DNA of 24,285 bases from Anaeromyces robustus (GCA_002104895.1 MCFG01000606.1:1-24285), one strand, 5' to 3'; positions 1 through 10,779 are shown, counted from the first letter of the stretch. Notes: generated by a model not told the origin, from the letters alone. Numbers and translations are program-made.

Positions 1-376
1 ATATATATAATAAAAAATTATAATTTTTTTACTATATTATAATATGTAGAAAATAAACTATTTTCTCCTTTTTTAATTATTAATAATATATCTTTTGTTA
101 TTATCATTAATGTTATATTATTAATATTCATTTTTTCATTATTAATATGATTAATAACATCATTCTTATTATTCTTATTTTTACTTTATTATTGTTATTA
201 TTACTATTATTATTAGTATTAGTATTAATATAAAAATTATTATTATTATTATTATATAGTATAAGAATTAGTATTATTAATATTTGATTAGTATTATACT
301 TGAATTAGTATAAAAATTAGTAAAAGTATTTAATATTTGACGATTTATATTGAATTATTTAGTATTATTATGAAAT

Positions 377-412
377 AAAAAAAAAAAAAAAAAGCTTTTT
401 TTTTTTTTTTTT
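377..412. repeat. A17-GC-T17 perfect palindrome
   Basis: Seventeen A, then GC, then 25 T (to 420). The inner 36 bp is a perfect palindrome able to form a hairpin. Likely slippage-grown; no function is implied. Confidence 0.8.
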
Positions 413-896
413 TTTTTTTTGTTTGTTATTTTCTGTACTCTGATATGAAACGTAAATATGTAATTGTGAAATATATATATATATTAAATATTTAATCTTT
501 CTAAATACTTATATATTTATATATGTGCGTATTTTATCATTTTCTGTGAATACAATATATTACTTTTTGTGTATATATGTGAATTTACGTGTATATATAA
601 AAAATAACTAAAAAAAAATATTTTTTATAATGATGGTAATTACGATCTTTTTATTCTTGTTTTTTGTTTTTTGTTTTTTTTTGTTTTTTTTTATCCTATT
701 GTTCATTTTGTTTTGTTTTTCGTTTTACCTTTTTTGTTGTTTTTTTAATCATTTATTATTTGTTGTTTACTTCATTTTTACTTATTTTGATTGATTTAAT
801 CTTTTATTACTGATTAATAAAATTTTAATATTATATTATATTATTTTTTTTTTTCTTTCTTCTTTTTTGTTGTTAATTGTTTGTTTGCTTTTCTTT

Positions 897-901
<5 letters not shown>

Positions 902-937
<36 letters not shown>

Positions 938-1006
938 GTTTTGTTTTGATAATATATTTGGAATATTTAGTATTTACAAAAATTTTAAATTAAATAATAA
1001 AAATAA

Positions 1007-1057
<51 letters not shown>
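902..1057. repeat. T32 tract and A46 tract in opposition
   Basis: A run of 32 T (902-933) is followed after about 78 bp by a run of 46 A (1012-1057). The two tracts are complementary and could pair. Run lengths are as given in the sequence and may vary or carry assembly error. Confidence 0.75.
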
Positions 1058-1059
<2 letters not shown>

Positions 1060-1235
1060 AAGAAAAAGAAAAAAAAGAAAACAATAAAATATTAAAATAA
1101 AAAAAGAAAAGTATATTTAAAAAAAAATAATAATATTATAATATTATATGATATATAGTTTTTTAAAAATAAAAAAAAAAAAAAAGATTTATAAAAAAAT
1201 TTTTTTATAATTATATCCTATTATAACTATTACTA

Positions 1236-1238
<3 letters not shown>

Positions 1239-1267
<29 letters not shown>

Positions 1268-1316
1268 GTTGTTGTTGTTGTTGTTAATATTATTGTTATT
1301 ATTATTATTATTATTA
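1239..1316. repeat. Compound TTA/TTG microsatellite
   Basis: A TTA array runs directly into a TTG array (about 1265-1285) and then back into TTA. This is a simple-sequence repeat between the LRR gene 3' end and the spacer. Confidence 0.85.
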
Positions 1317-1447
1317 TATTTATTCATTATAAATATCTTAATATAAATTATTCATTTTTTATTTTTTTTTTATATATGTTTTAATTTTATTTTACTTTAA
1401 TTTATTTTCCATTTTTTTTTCCCCATTTGTTCCATTTTTTTTGTTTT

Positions 1448-4400
1448 TCATTTTTCATCCTTAAATAAATTTTCTTCATGATAATCTACTTGATTTTCAT
1501 CTGTAATATCACTAGATATTGAACCATCTGAATCATTTTCATTATTATTCTCAGTTTCATCTCTACTTTTAGAACCTAATTTATTAAATTCTTTTAAAAC
1601 ATTTAATGCTTTCATACGAATTTGAATTTTTCTCCATCTAAAGAAAGATAATACAGCAACATCTAATTTTGGTGAACAATTATTAACATTAATATTCTTT
1701 AAATGTTTTAATCTCTTAAATCCTTCTGGGAAGGATTCTAATTGTACATTATTTTCTAAATTCAATTCAGAAAGATGTTCTAATTGACAAATTTCAACTG
1801 GAAGGTTAATTAATTGATTATGATCAAGCCAAAGTCTTTCTAATTTATTTAATTTATTAATGGTTGATGGAATATTCTTAATACTATTACCACCAATGAA
1901 TAAATGAGCTAAGCTTTCTAAATTAAGAATACTTTCTGGGAAGATTTCAAAGTTATTTCTTGAAACATCTAATAATTTCAAAAGTTTAAGTTCCTTAATA
2001 TCATTTGGAATATTAGTTAATTTATTATTAGAAATGTAAAGACGTTTAAGATTATGAAGAAGTTTTATTTCACTTGGAATTTCTTCTAATAAATTATCAT
2101 TCAATGCTAATTCTTTCAATTTTTCCAAGTTTTCTAAACCACTAGTCACTGGAACTACCTTAAGTTCATTACCTGAAAGATCAAGATGAGTTAATGATTT
2201 AATCTTAATAATTTCTGAAATACTATTTCCTAATTGATTATTATTAACATAAAGAATACAAAGATTTTCAAGATCACAAATTTCTTTTGGTAAAGTTTGA
2301 AGTAAATTATTACCAACATCTAATTCTGTTAAATCAACAAAGTTTCCTATACTTTCAGTGAATTCTTTAATCTTATTATTATTAGCAATAAGTTTTTCAA
2401 GTTTTTTCAATCTGTAGAATGTATCTGGTAAAGATGTAATTTGATTATTATTCATAATTAAATTCTTTAAATTAACAAGATTACCAATTTCTTCTGGAAG
2501 TTCTTTAATTTGATTATTCTCAATATGTAAAGTTTCAAGATTTTCTAATCTACCAACTTCCTTTGGAATTTCATCCAATAAATTATCATTCATATAAAGA
2601 ATAGTTAAATTGGTCAATCTACCAATAGTTGGTGGAATATAAGTAAATTCATTATTACATAAACGTAAATCTTCCAATCTTGTTAAATGACCAATACCAT
2701 TTGGAATAGATTTAATCTTTGAATTAGAAATATCCATTACTTTAATATTAAGCATTTCTGTTGTGGTCTTATGAAGATATGATCTGAATGTTCTTAAATC
2801 AATAATTGTATCAATAAAGGAATCATCTTGAAGACGATCTAAGGAACTAATTTGTCTATCTTTTTCCTTTAACAATCTTTCTAATTTTTGAATTTTAAGT
2901 TCAAGCTTGGAAATTTGCATGTTTTTTGAAAGAATCTGTTCTGATTGACTTTGAATATTTTGTTCATAATTATCAATATCTGATTGAATTTTCTTTAATA
3001 AATCACGATATTGAGTAGATTCATCTGAAACTAATTTCGTAACCATTTCCTTCATTTCCTTTTGAGAATTTACATACATGGCTTGATTTTGTTCCTTAAT
3101 TTCTCTTTTATAATTAACAAAAAGATCCTTTGTTTGGTTATTACTGATATTAACATCATTAGTTATATTAGATTTTAATTCACTAAATTTTGTAATTTGT
3201 TCCATAAGTTTGTTTTGAAGATCTTGAGTATTGGTTAAGATTTTCTTAGAATTTTGATCAATACCCTTTTGTAAATCTATTTTTGTAGATTTTTGTGTAA
3301 GTGAAAGGTTATTAATTTTTTCATCAACACTTTGTATATCTTCTTTAACAGATTCCCTTATTTCAGACTTATATTCTGTGAGATCTTTTTCAAGGTAACT
3401 TTTTAAATCACGATAACTATCCATTAATGTTTCAATTTTCTTTTCCATTTCTTCATTTCTATTACTTAAACTATTCTCGAAAGATGTTTTCAAATCATTT
3501 TCTCTTTCATTTAATTTAACATCTCTTTCATTAACATGTCCTTTGAGTTCATCAAGTTTTATCTTTAAATCATCTTGAATTTCAATATGTTTATTATTGA
3601 TATTAGATTCCAAGGATTGTTGTTTTTCACCCAATATATTAGAAAGTTCTGACTTAACATTTTCAATTTGACCATTCATGTTTTCCTGAAGTTTTTCTAA
3701 TTTATTATTAACACTACTTTCTAAAGATTCATTTTTATAAACTTCTGAAGTCAAACTGACATTCATTGCAATTAATTTTTGTTGAATATCAGCTAATTTG
3801 TCATTCATATTATTTTCTAAAGAAGTTGTTTTATTTTCTACTTCTGTTATAAATCCTGATTTAAGTCCATCAATTTCTTCTTGATGTTTAGATAACATAT
3901 CATTAACATTACTTTCAAGAGAAACACTCCTATTTTGAACTTCTGATGTCAAACTAGATCTAATTTCGTTCATTTCTTCTTGAAGTTTAGTTAATTTGTC
4001 ATTAACATCGCTTTCAAGAGATACACTTCTATTTTGAACTTCTGATGTCAAACTAGATCTAATTTCGTTCATTTCTTCTTGAAGTTTAGTTAATTTGTCA
4101 TTAACGTCACTTTCAAGAGATACACTTCTATTTTGAACTTCTGATGTCAAACTAGATCTAATTTCGTTCATTTCTTCTTGAAGTTTAGATAATTTATCAT
4201 TCATGTCACTTTCAAGAGATACACTTCTATTTTGAACTTCTGATGTTAAATTAGAGGTAATTCTACTCATGACTTCTTGAAGTTCAGATAATTTATTTTT
4301 AACATTACCTTCTAAACCTTCTAAAGAAATATTTCTTTGGTCAACTTCTGATATTATGTTAGATTTAATATCATTCATTTCTTCTTGAAGTCTAGTAAAT

Positions 4401-7400
4401 TTGTCATTGATATTACCTTCTAAATCTCCCAATGAAGTATTTCTATTATCAACTTCAGAAATTAAGTTTGACTTAATAGTATTCATTTCTTCTTGAATCT
4501 TACTTAACTGATCATTAACATTACTTTCAAGAGAAACGCTTCTATTTTGAACATCTGATGTTAAATTAGATGTAATTTCGTTTATTTCTTCTTGAAGTTT
4601 AGTTAATTTGTCATTAACATTATTTTCAAGAGAAGCACTCTTATTTTGAACTTCTGATGTCAAATTAGATCTAATTTCATTCATTTCTTCTTGAAGTTTA
4701 GTTAATTTGTCATTAACGTCACTTTCAAGAGATACACTTCTATTTTGAACTTCTGATGTCAAGTTAGATTTAATTTCATTCATTTCTTCTTGGAGTTTAG
4801 ATAATTTATCATTCATGTCACTTTCAAGAGATACACTTCTGTTTTGAACTTCTGATGTTAAATTAGAGGTAATACTACTCATAACTTCTTGAAGTTCAGT
4901 TAATTTATTTTTAACATTACCTTCTAAACCTTCTAAAGAAATATTTCTTTGATCAACTTCTGATATTATGTTAGATTTAATATCATTCATTTCTTCTTGA
5001 AGTCTAGTAAATTTGTTATTGATATTACCTTCTAAATCTCCCAAAGAAGTGTTTCTATTATCAACTTCAGAAATTAAGTTTGACTTAACAGTATTCATTT
5101 CTTCTTGAATCTTACTTAACTGATCATTAAGATCATTTTCAAGAGATACACTTCTATTTTGAACTTCTGATGTTAAATAAGATTTAATATCGTTCATTTC
5201 TTCTTGAAGTTTAGATAATTTGTCATTAACATCATTTTCAAGAGAAGCACTCTTATTTTGAACTTCTGAAGTCAAACTAGAGGTAAGAGTATTCATAGCT
5301 TCGTGAAGTTTAGATAATTTATTATTAACATTTCCTTCTAGACCTTCTAGGGAAGCATTTCTATTATCAACTTCTGAAATTAAGTTTGATTTAATAGTAT
5401 TCATTTCTTCTTGAATCTTATTGAGTTGACCATTAATATCATTCTCAAGAGAAACACTTCTAGTTTGTACTTCTGATGTTACATTAGATTGAATATCATT
5501 CATTACTTCTTGAAGTTTTTCAAGTTTTCCATTAATATCACTTTCAAGAGATACACTTCTACTTTGAACCTCTGATGTTAAATTAGATTTAATATTGTTC
5601 ATAGCTTCCTTAAGTTTAACTAATTTATCATTAACATCATTTTCAAGAGAAGTACTTTTATTTTGAACTTCTGATGTCAAATTAGATGTAATTTCGTTCA
5701 TTTTTCCTTGAAGTTGAGATAATTTATCATTAATATTAACTTCTAAATCTTCTAATGAAGTATTTCTATTATCAACTTCTGAGGTTAAGTTTGATTTAAT
5801 TTCATCTATTACCTCTTGAAGTTTAGATAATTTATCATTAACATCATTTTCAATAGATACATTTCTAGCTTGAACTTCCAAAGTTAAATTAGATTTAATT
5901 CCATTCATTTCTTCTTGAAGTTTAACAAATCCATTATTAACATTACCTTCTAAACCTTCCATTAAAGTATTTCTATTATCCACTTCAGAAGTTAAACTTG
6001 ATTTAATAGTATTCATTTCTTCTTGAATCTTACTTAATTGACCATTAATATCATTTTCAAGAGATACACTTCTATTTTGAACTTCTGATGTCAAATTAGA
6101 TCTAATTTCGTTCATTTCTCCTTGAAGTTTAGTTAATTTGTCATTAACGTCACTTTCAAGAGTGACACTTCTATTTTCAACTTCTGAAGTTAAATTAGAT
6201 TTAAGAGCTAACATTTCTTCCTGTTGTTTAGCTAACTTATCATTAATTTCACTTTGGAATGTACCAAAAATGGATTTATCAACAAGTTTATCATGAAGAC
6301 TCTTCATATTACCTTCAAGAGATACACTTCTGTCTTTTACTTCAAGTGATAAATTATCCTTAAAGGCATTCAATTCTTCCTGTATTTGATCAAACTTTTC
6401 TTTTACATTTAATTCAAATGATCTATTTTTATCTTCCATAGTATTTTGAAGCTCTACATGTTTATCATTAATATTACTTTCAAATAGAGCATGATTTTCA
6501 TCTAATTTATTCATAAGATTCTTTATAGTATCATCTTGTTCAGCTAATTTTTTATTTATCATATCCTTCACTTCTTTTTGTTCTCGAATAAATTCATTTT
6601 TATCATTTTTGTAGTCACCCTTTAATTCAACAAGTTCAGCCTTAAAGCCATCTTGGATTTTATTACATTGACCATTGAATTTTTCTTGTAAAAGTTCTTG
6701 TTGCATTTCTTGCATCATAGTTAACTTTTCTAATTTTCCATTATGAACACTTAATTTATCATTAAACATTTCCTTAATTTCATCTTGTTTCTTTGAAATA
6801 TCCTTTTTATTATCTTCATATCTTTCCTTAATTTCCTTTAGATCATTATTAATGTATTCTTGCCATATCTTTTGTTTACTTTCCATTTCTTCTTGTAAGG
6901 CAGTTCTCTTATTATCTTGTTGAAGTATAAGTTCTTCAACTTTAGTTTTTTGTTCTTCTATTCTATTATCCATCAAATCTTTAATATAATCTTGACTTTG
7001 ATAAATATTCTTCTTATCATCTTCATAAATAGTTCTGAATTTATTTAATTCTTTAGTCATATCGGTTTGAAGCTTCTTGGTTTCATTAAGAAGTTTTTCT
7101 TCCAAAAGTTTATTATTCTCTATTTGACTAGTCATGTTTGCTTCCAAAATACCACGTGATTTAACTTGAGTATCATTGAATTGATTAAGTTGTTCAAGAT
7201 GAGCCGTACGTTCATCTTCAATAAGTTTCTTTACTTCATCTTGACCCTTTAACCAATCCTCTCTGTTATTGGATTGAATAGTTTCAATATTAGTTATTTT
7301 TCTTTCCATAGCATTTTCAAATTCAGATTGTTTTTGTAATAATTGAGTTTGTAGTTCTGCTTTACTTTCATTTTGAATATTTAAAATCTTTCCTAATTCT

Positions 7401-10400
7401 TGATTTTGTTGATCAAATTGTAATTGAATAGATTTTTGATAATTCTTCTGATTTTCAATTAATTGATATATCTTTTCTTCAAAATCTTTCTTTTGATTTT
7501 CTAATTGAATTTTAAAAGCATTTTGTAATTGAATTTGTTGTTCTTGAAGTTTTACATTAAAACTATTTAATAAATGATCTTGTTGTTCTTTTAGTTTTTC
7601 ATTATAGGTGGTTTGTAATTGAACTTCACGACTTTGAAGTCTATTATTAAAGGTATCTTGTAATTGAACTTCACGATTTTGAAGTCTGTCATTAAATGAA
7701 TCTCGTAATTGAATTTCACGACTTTGAAGATTATCATTAAATGAAATTTTTAATTGATTTTCACAATCTTTAAGTTTTTCATTGAAGGCAATTTTCAATT
7801 GAGTTTCACTATTTTGAAGTTTTTCATCAAAATTATTTTGTAATTGAGTTTCACTATTTTGAAGTTTTTCATCAAAATTATTTTGTAATTGAGTTTCACT
7901 ATTGTGAAGTTTTTCATCAAAATTATTTTGTAATTGAGTTTCACTATTGTGAAGTTTTTCATTAAAATTATTTTGTAATTGAGTTTCACTATTTTGAAGT
8001 TTTTCATCAAAATTATTTTTCAATTGAGTTTCACTATTTTGAAGTTTTTCATTAAAACGATTTTGTAATTGGGTTTCACTGTCTTGAAGTTTTTCATTAA
8101 AATTATTTTGTAATTGAGTTTCACTATTTTGAAGTTTTTCATCAAAATTATTTTTCATTTGAGTTTCACTATTTTGAAGTTTTTCATCAAAATTATTTTG
8201 TAATTGGGTTTCACAATTCTGAATTTCTTCATTAAAGGTCGTTTTTAATCCTAACTCACGATCTTGAAGTTTTTCATTAAATGAAGTATTCAATAAAACT
8301 TCACGATCTTGAATTTTTTCATTGAAATCATTTTGTAAAGAGGTGTATTCCTTTTTAAGATCATTTATTCTTCCTTCAAATAGTTCACTTTGATTTACTA
8401 ATTTTTTTTCCATTTCTATTTTAAATGCTTCATGTTTTTGATGAATATTTTCAATTTCAGCATCACAAATCTGACGTTGTGAATTAAGCTTTTCTTGAAG
8501 TTTTTCATTAATATCACAAAGATTACCTACAACTACATCAATTCTTTCCTTTATAATATCTTGTAAAAGTTTTTCTTTAGAATCTACATCTTCCTTAATA
8601 TCATTAATACTTGATTTATAATTTCTTTCAAAAACTTCATTTGCCTTTTCAAATTCATCTTTCATTTTAACCTCTCTATCATTTATATTTTCCTTTAATT
8701 CATTAATTTTAGAAAGAATATCTTCCTTTTGATTAGTCATACTTGTATTGATAGTAGTATTAGCTACTTGAATTTGTTCAGGGATTGTTTTTTCAACTTC
8801 ACTATATTTTTCCTTTACTTGATTACATTCTTTTTCACATAAAAGCATACGACATTCAATCCATTGTCTAAATACTCTTTTCCAAATTTTATAATATAAT
8901 ACTTCAGCTTGATTTAATAATTCAGTAATTTTTCCACATTGATTATCAATATCTTTAGTGACTTGCATACCATGTTTTTTCATTTGATTTAATTGTTCTG
9001 GTAATTTTAAATCTTGCATTTTATTAGCACTTTCTCTAATTTGTTGAGCTCTTGTTTGATTATTACGAACATAAGCTATTCTTTGATATATACTTTCCAT
9101 TAATTCTAATACAGTATATTGAATAGTTAATTCAGATGGACTTAACGCTATACAATATTTTTTCATTTTTTGTTCAGTATCCAACATAAATTGATCAAGA
9201 CTTTCATATTGAGCAGCTAAATGAGAAATAGTATCATTTATTTTTTCATCTTCACTACTTTCTAAAGAAAATCCTTTATACTCACGACTTGATGTGGAGA
9301 AAACTCTTGATATTGGTTTTTTCAAAGATTTTTTCAATTTATGATTAATTGAACTTGTGGAATGTCTTAAACGTAAAGACATACTTTTATTTTTTTTAGA
9401 ATTAGAATCTTTTACATCTTTTAAGCATTCTAAATCAACACTTGCACAAGAAGGTGACATCATATAGAAACTTTGATTGTAAGGTTCAATAATTTCAGAA
9501 TGAGCATAATTAGCTCCATCAGTAGCAACGCTAGTTTCATCCTGAGGTTCAGCAGTATATAAAATGGAAGATGGACTACGAAAAGTGGTATTACATGCAC
9601 CTTCATTCAAAATTAAAGATTGACCAATTTTACTTCTATCCATATATTTAGTATAATATAATGGTTCTATGTAAGATCTTCGATTATAGATTAAATCTTT
9701 CCTTGGTAGCGGTGGAGGATTTTGTTTAGATTTTGGATGTTCACCAATACTTGTACTTTTTGAAGAAATCGATCTAACAGCAAGAGGGTAATCCTTTAAT
9801 TGTCTAATATTTAACGAACCTGAGTTAGAACTAGATGGAAGTTTCTTTTCTCCTAATATTGGACTTATATTATTTAAATCTTGATTTTGCTTTATGTAAG
9901 TTTCATATTCTTGTTCTTTATCCAAGCAATTAACTTCTTGCTTTATACTATCCGAAGATGGTGAGGTAATAATAATTTTTTCAACACCATTTATTGGTGT
10001 TTCTAAATTAAAATTAATCTTTGTTGGAGATTTGCTTAAATTATTATTACTATCAAAAGCTTGCTGTTCTGTATCATTTTGATCTTCTTTATTAGATTTA
10101 CTATATGCTTTACCATCGAATATTGATGTATCATTAATATTTTCTTCACTTGGTTTTGTTTCATTATTAGTCTTTATTTCTTCTTTTTCTTCAAGAACTG
10201 GTTGATCATTTTCATTTATTTCTTCTTTTTCTTTAAAAATTGATTGATCATTTTCATTTATTTCTTCTTTTTCTTTATATATTGGTTGATCGTTTTCAGT
10301 TTTCAATTCAATTTGATCGTCACAAACTGGTTGACCATTATCAGTTTTTGATTCTACTTGTTCTTCAGATAATAATTGGTCATTTTCAGTTTTTGATTCT

Positions 10401-10549
10401 ACTTGTTCTTCAGATAATAATTGATTATTTTCAGTTTTTGATTCTACTTGTTCTTCTTCAGATAATAATTGATCATTTTCAGTTTTTGATTCTACTTGTT
10501 CTTCTTCAGATAATAATTGATTATTTTCAATTTGTATTAAATCCATCAT
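1448..10549 (-). CDS. Giant repeat coiled-coil protein with C-terminal leucine-rich repeats (3033 aa)
   Basis: One open frame of 3033 residues with no visible intron, ending in TGA; the start is a double ATG (MMDLIQ). Order: acidic tandem repeats of about 17 residues carrying QLLSEE and QVESKTEN (about 7-115); a Ser-rich linker with an SH3-ligand-like PPPLPRK motif (about 277-283); a basic Ser/Lys/Arg stretch (about 390-435); a helical Cys/Trp-containing segment (about 440-600); a coiled coil with eighteen 15-residue units (about 742-1011); more coiled coil; twenty-five 33- or 36-residue units (about 1435-2279); a further coiled coil; then about 16 leucine-rich repeats of 23 residues (about 2600-2965, pattern LxxLxLxxNxLxxLPxxI) and an acidic tail. 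No signal peptide, membrane helix or dockerin is seen, so it is probably an intracellular scaffold or cytoskeletal protein. That role is inference: I do not recognise an orthologue. The LRR type resembles Ras-group/SHOC2-like repeats. A five-codon upstream frame (MLRFN) lies at 10566-10583. Confidence 0.92.
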   Translation of the reverse strand: MMDLIQIENNQLLSEEEQVESKTENDQLLSEEEQVESKTENNQLLSEEQVESKTENDQLLSEEQVESKTDNGQPVCDDQIELKTENDQPIYKEKEEINENDQSIFKEKEEINENDQPVLEEKEEIKTNNETKPSEENINDTSIFDGKAYSKSNKEDQNDTEQQAFDSNNNLSKSPTKINFNLETPINGVEKIIITSPSSDSIKQEVNCLDKEQEYETYIKQNQDLNNISPILGEKKLPSSSNSGSLNIRQLKDYPLAVRSISSKSTSIGEHPKSKQNPPPLPRKDLIYNRRSYIEPLYYTKYMDRSKIGQSLILNEGACNTTFRSPSSILYTAEPQDETSVATDGANYAHSEIIEPYNQSFYMMSPSCASVDLECLKDVKDSNSKKNKSMSLRLRHSTSSINHKLKKSLKKPISRVFSTSSREYKGFSLESSEDEKINDTISHLAAQYESLDQFMLDTEQKMKKYCIALSPSELTIQYTVLELMESIYQRIAYVRNNQTRAQQIRESANKMQDLKLPEQLNQMKKHGMQVTKDIDNQCGKITELLNQAEVLYYKIWKRVFRQWIECRMLLCEKECNQVKEKYSEVEKTIPEQIQVANTTINTSMTNQKEDILSKINELKENINDREVKMKDEFEKANEVFERNYKSSINDIKEDVDSKEKLLQDIIKERIDVVVGNLCDINEKLQEKLNSQRQICDAEIENIHQKHEAFKIEMEKKLVNQSELFEGRINDLKKEYTSLQNDFNEKIQDREVLLNTSFNEKLQDRELGLKTTFNEEIQNCETQLQNNFDEKLQNSETQMKNNFDEKLQNSETQLQNNFNEKLQDSETQLQNRFNEKLQNSETQLKNNFDEKLQNSETQLQNNFNEKLHNSETQLQNNFDEKLHNSETQLQNNFDEKLQNSETQLQNNFDEKLQNSETQLKIAFNEKLKDCENQLKISFNDNLQSREIQLRDSFNDRLQNREVQLQDTFNNRLQSREVQLQTTYNEKLKEQQDHLLNSFNVKLQEQQIQLQNAFKIQLENQKKDFEEKIYQLIENQKNYQKSIQLQFDQQNQELGKILNIQNESKAELQTQLLQKQSEFENAMERKITNIETIQSNNREDWLKGQDEVKKLIEDERTAHLEQLNQFNDTQVKSRGILEANMTSQIENNKLLEEKLLNETKKLQTDMTKELNKFRTIYEDDKKNIYQSQDYIKDLMDNRIEEQKTKVEELILQQDNKRTALQEEMESKQKIWQEYINNDLKEIKERYEDNKKDISKKQDEIKEMFNDKLSVHNGKLEKLTMMQEMQQELLQEKFNGQCNKIQDGFKAELVELKGDYKNDKNEFIREQKEVKDMINKKLAEQDDTIKNLMNKLDENHALFESNINDKHVELQNTMEDKNRSFELNVKEKFDQIQEELNAFKDNLSLEVKDRSVSLEGNMKSLHDKLVDKSIFGTFQSEINDKLAKQQEEMLALKSNLTSEVENRSVTLESDVNDKLTKLQGEMNEIRSNLTSEVQNRSVSLENDINGQLSKIQEEMNTIKSSLTSEVDNRNTLMEGLEGNVNNGFVKLQEEMNGIKSNLTLEVQARNVSIENDVNDKLSKLQEVIDEIKSNLTSEVDNRNTSLEDLEVNINDKLSQLQGKMNEITSNLTSEVQNKSTSLENDVNDKLVKLKEAMNNIKSNLTSEVQSRSVSLESDINGKLEKLQEVMNDIQSNVTSEVQTRSVSLENDINGQLNKIQEEMNTIKSNLISEVDNRNASLEGLEGNVNNKLSKLHEAMNTLTSSLTSEVQNKSASLENDVNDKLSKLQEEMNDIKSYLTSEVQNRSVSLENDLNDQLSKIQEEMNTVKSNLISEVDNRNTSLGDLEGNINNKFTRLQEEMNDIKSNIISEVDQRNISLEGLEGNVKNKLTELQEVMSSITSNLTSEVQNRSVSLESDMNDKLSKLQEEMNEIKSNLTSEVQNRSVSLESDVNDKLTKLQEEMNEIRSNLTSEVQNKSASLENNVNDKLTKLQEEINEITSNLTSDVQNRSVSLESNVNDQLSKIQEEMNTIKSNLISEVDNRNTSLGDLEGNINDKFTRLQEEMNDIKSNIISEVDQRNISLEGLEGNVKNKLSELQEVMSRITSNLTSEVQNRSVSLESDMNDKLSKLQEEMNEIRSSLTSEVQNRSVSLESDVNDKLTKLQEEMNEIRSSLTSEVQNRSVSLESDVNDKLTKLQEEMNEIRSSLTSEVQNRSVSLESNVNDMLSKHQEEIDGLKSGFITEVENKTTSLENNMNDKLADIQQKLIAMNVSLTSEVYKNESLESSVNNKLEKLQENMNGQIENVKSELSNILGEKQQSLESNINNKHIEIQDDLKIKLDELKGHVNERDVKLNERENDLKTSFENSLSNRNEEMEKKIETLMDSYRDLKSYLEKDLTEYKSEIRESVKEDIQSVDEKINNLSLTQKSTKIDLQKGIDQNSKKILTNTQDLQNKLMEQITKFSELKSNITNDVNISNNQTKDLFVNYKREIKEQNQAMYVNSQKEMKEMVTKLVSDESTQYRDLLKKIQSDIDNYEQNIQSQSEQILSKNMQISKLELKIQKLERLLKEKDRQISSLDRLQDDSFIDTIIDLRTFRSYLHKTTTEMLNIKVMDISNSKIKSIPNGIGHLTRLEDLRLCNNEFTYIPPTIGRLTNLTILYMNDNLLDEIPKEVGRLENLETLHIENNQIKELPEEIGNLVNLKNLIMNNNQITSLPDTFYRLKKLEKLIANNNKIKEFTESIGNFVDLTELDVGNNLLQTLPKEICDLENLCILYVNNNQLGNSISEIIKIKSLTHLDLSGNELKVVPVTSGLENLEKLKELALNDNLLEEIPSEIKLLHNLKRLYISNNKLTNIPNDIKELKLLKLLDVSRNNFEIFPESILNLESLAHLFIGGNSIKNIPSTINKLNKLERLWLDHNQLINLPVEICQLEHLSELNLENNVQLESFPEGFKRLKHLKNINVNNCSPKLDVAVLSFFRWRKIQIRMKALNVLKEFNKLGSKSRDETENNNENDSDGSISSDITDENQVDYHEENLFKDEK
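3713..6247 (-). repeat. 25 tandem 99-bp (33-aa) coiled-coil units in the LRR gene
   Basis: Twenty-five in-frame units. Most are 33 residues; seven are 36, with GLEGN- or DLEGN-like endings; one is 32. The total of 845 residues fits the span. Each unit carries KLQEEMNEI followed by SNLTSEVQNRSVSLES. Units near 3905-4205 are almost identical at the DNA level, which suggests recent local amplification. A block of about five units recurs six units later. Confidence 0.9.
7517..8326 (-). repeat. 18 tandem 45-bp (15-aa) coiled-coil units in the LRR gene
   Basis: Eighteen consecutive in-frame 15-residue units, with a nineteenth degenerate unit below 7517. The common form is FDEKLQNSETQLQNN. Hydrophobic residues sit at positions 1, 5 and 12. 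The central units differ by only one or two bases, while the outer units are more diverged, as expected if the array grows from its middle. Confidence 0.92.
10215..10530 (-). repeat. N-terminal tandem acidic repeats of the LRR gene
   Basis: About four near-identical copies of a roughly 17-residue unit (QLLSEE..QVESKTEN), one lacking a Glu codon relative to the next, followed by degenerate copies (IYKEKEEINENDQ and similar). Probably disordered and acidic. The repeat-derived open frame on the opposite strand is a shadow. Confidence 0.85.
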
Positions 10550-10779
10550 TATTTTATATTTTATATTAATTAAATCGTAACATTAAATATTTATATAAAA
10601 ATATATAATATTAATTAATAAAATTTATCATATATATATTTATAAGATAAATATTAAATATATATAAAAAGAAATTTTAAATTATATTATCATTAATTAT
10701 TCAATTTTAATATTAAAAAAAATAATAAACTAAAAATAATTTTTTATATAGTATAAGATTTGTGTAACCAATAAATATA

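Larger units (their letters stand above)
1..1447. other. AT-rich spacer downstream of the LRR gene
   Basis: No gene is supported here. The stretch consists of homopolymers, TTA/TTG microsatellites and random-looking A/T sequence. About 640-935 is T-rich on the plus strand and about 1010-1190 is A-rich, so the strand bias flips near 940-1010. As the LRR gene is on the minus strand, its 3' UTR and poly(A) site should lie just below 1448, but no single site stands out. Open frames here are too low in complexity to call. Confidence 0.8.

Noticed and set aside
7795-8010. 71-residue frame of MKNFxIVKLNYKIIL repeats
   Set aside because: Out-of-frame reading of the 45-bp repeats of the LRR gene.
10240-10569. 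109-residue plus-strand frame
   Set aside because: Antisense shadow of the N-terminal acidic repeats of the LRR gene; its periodicity comes from that repeat.
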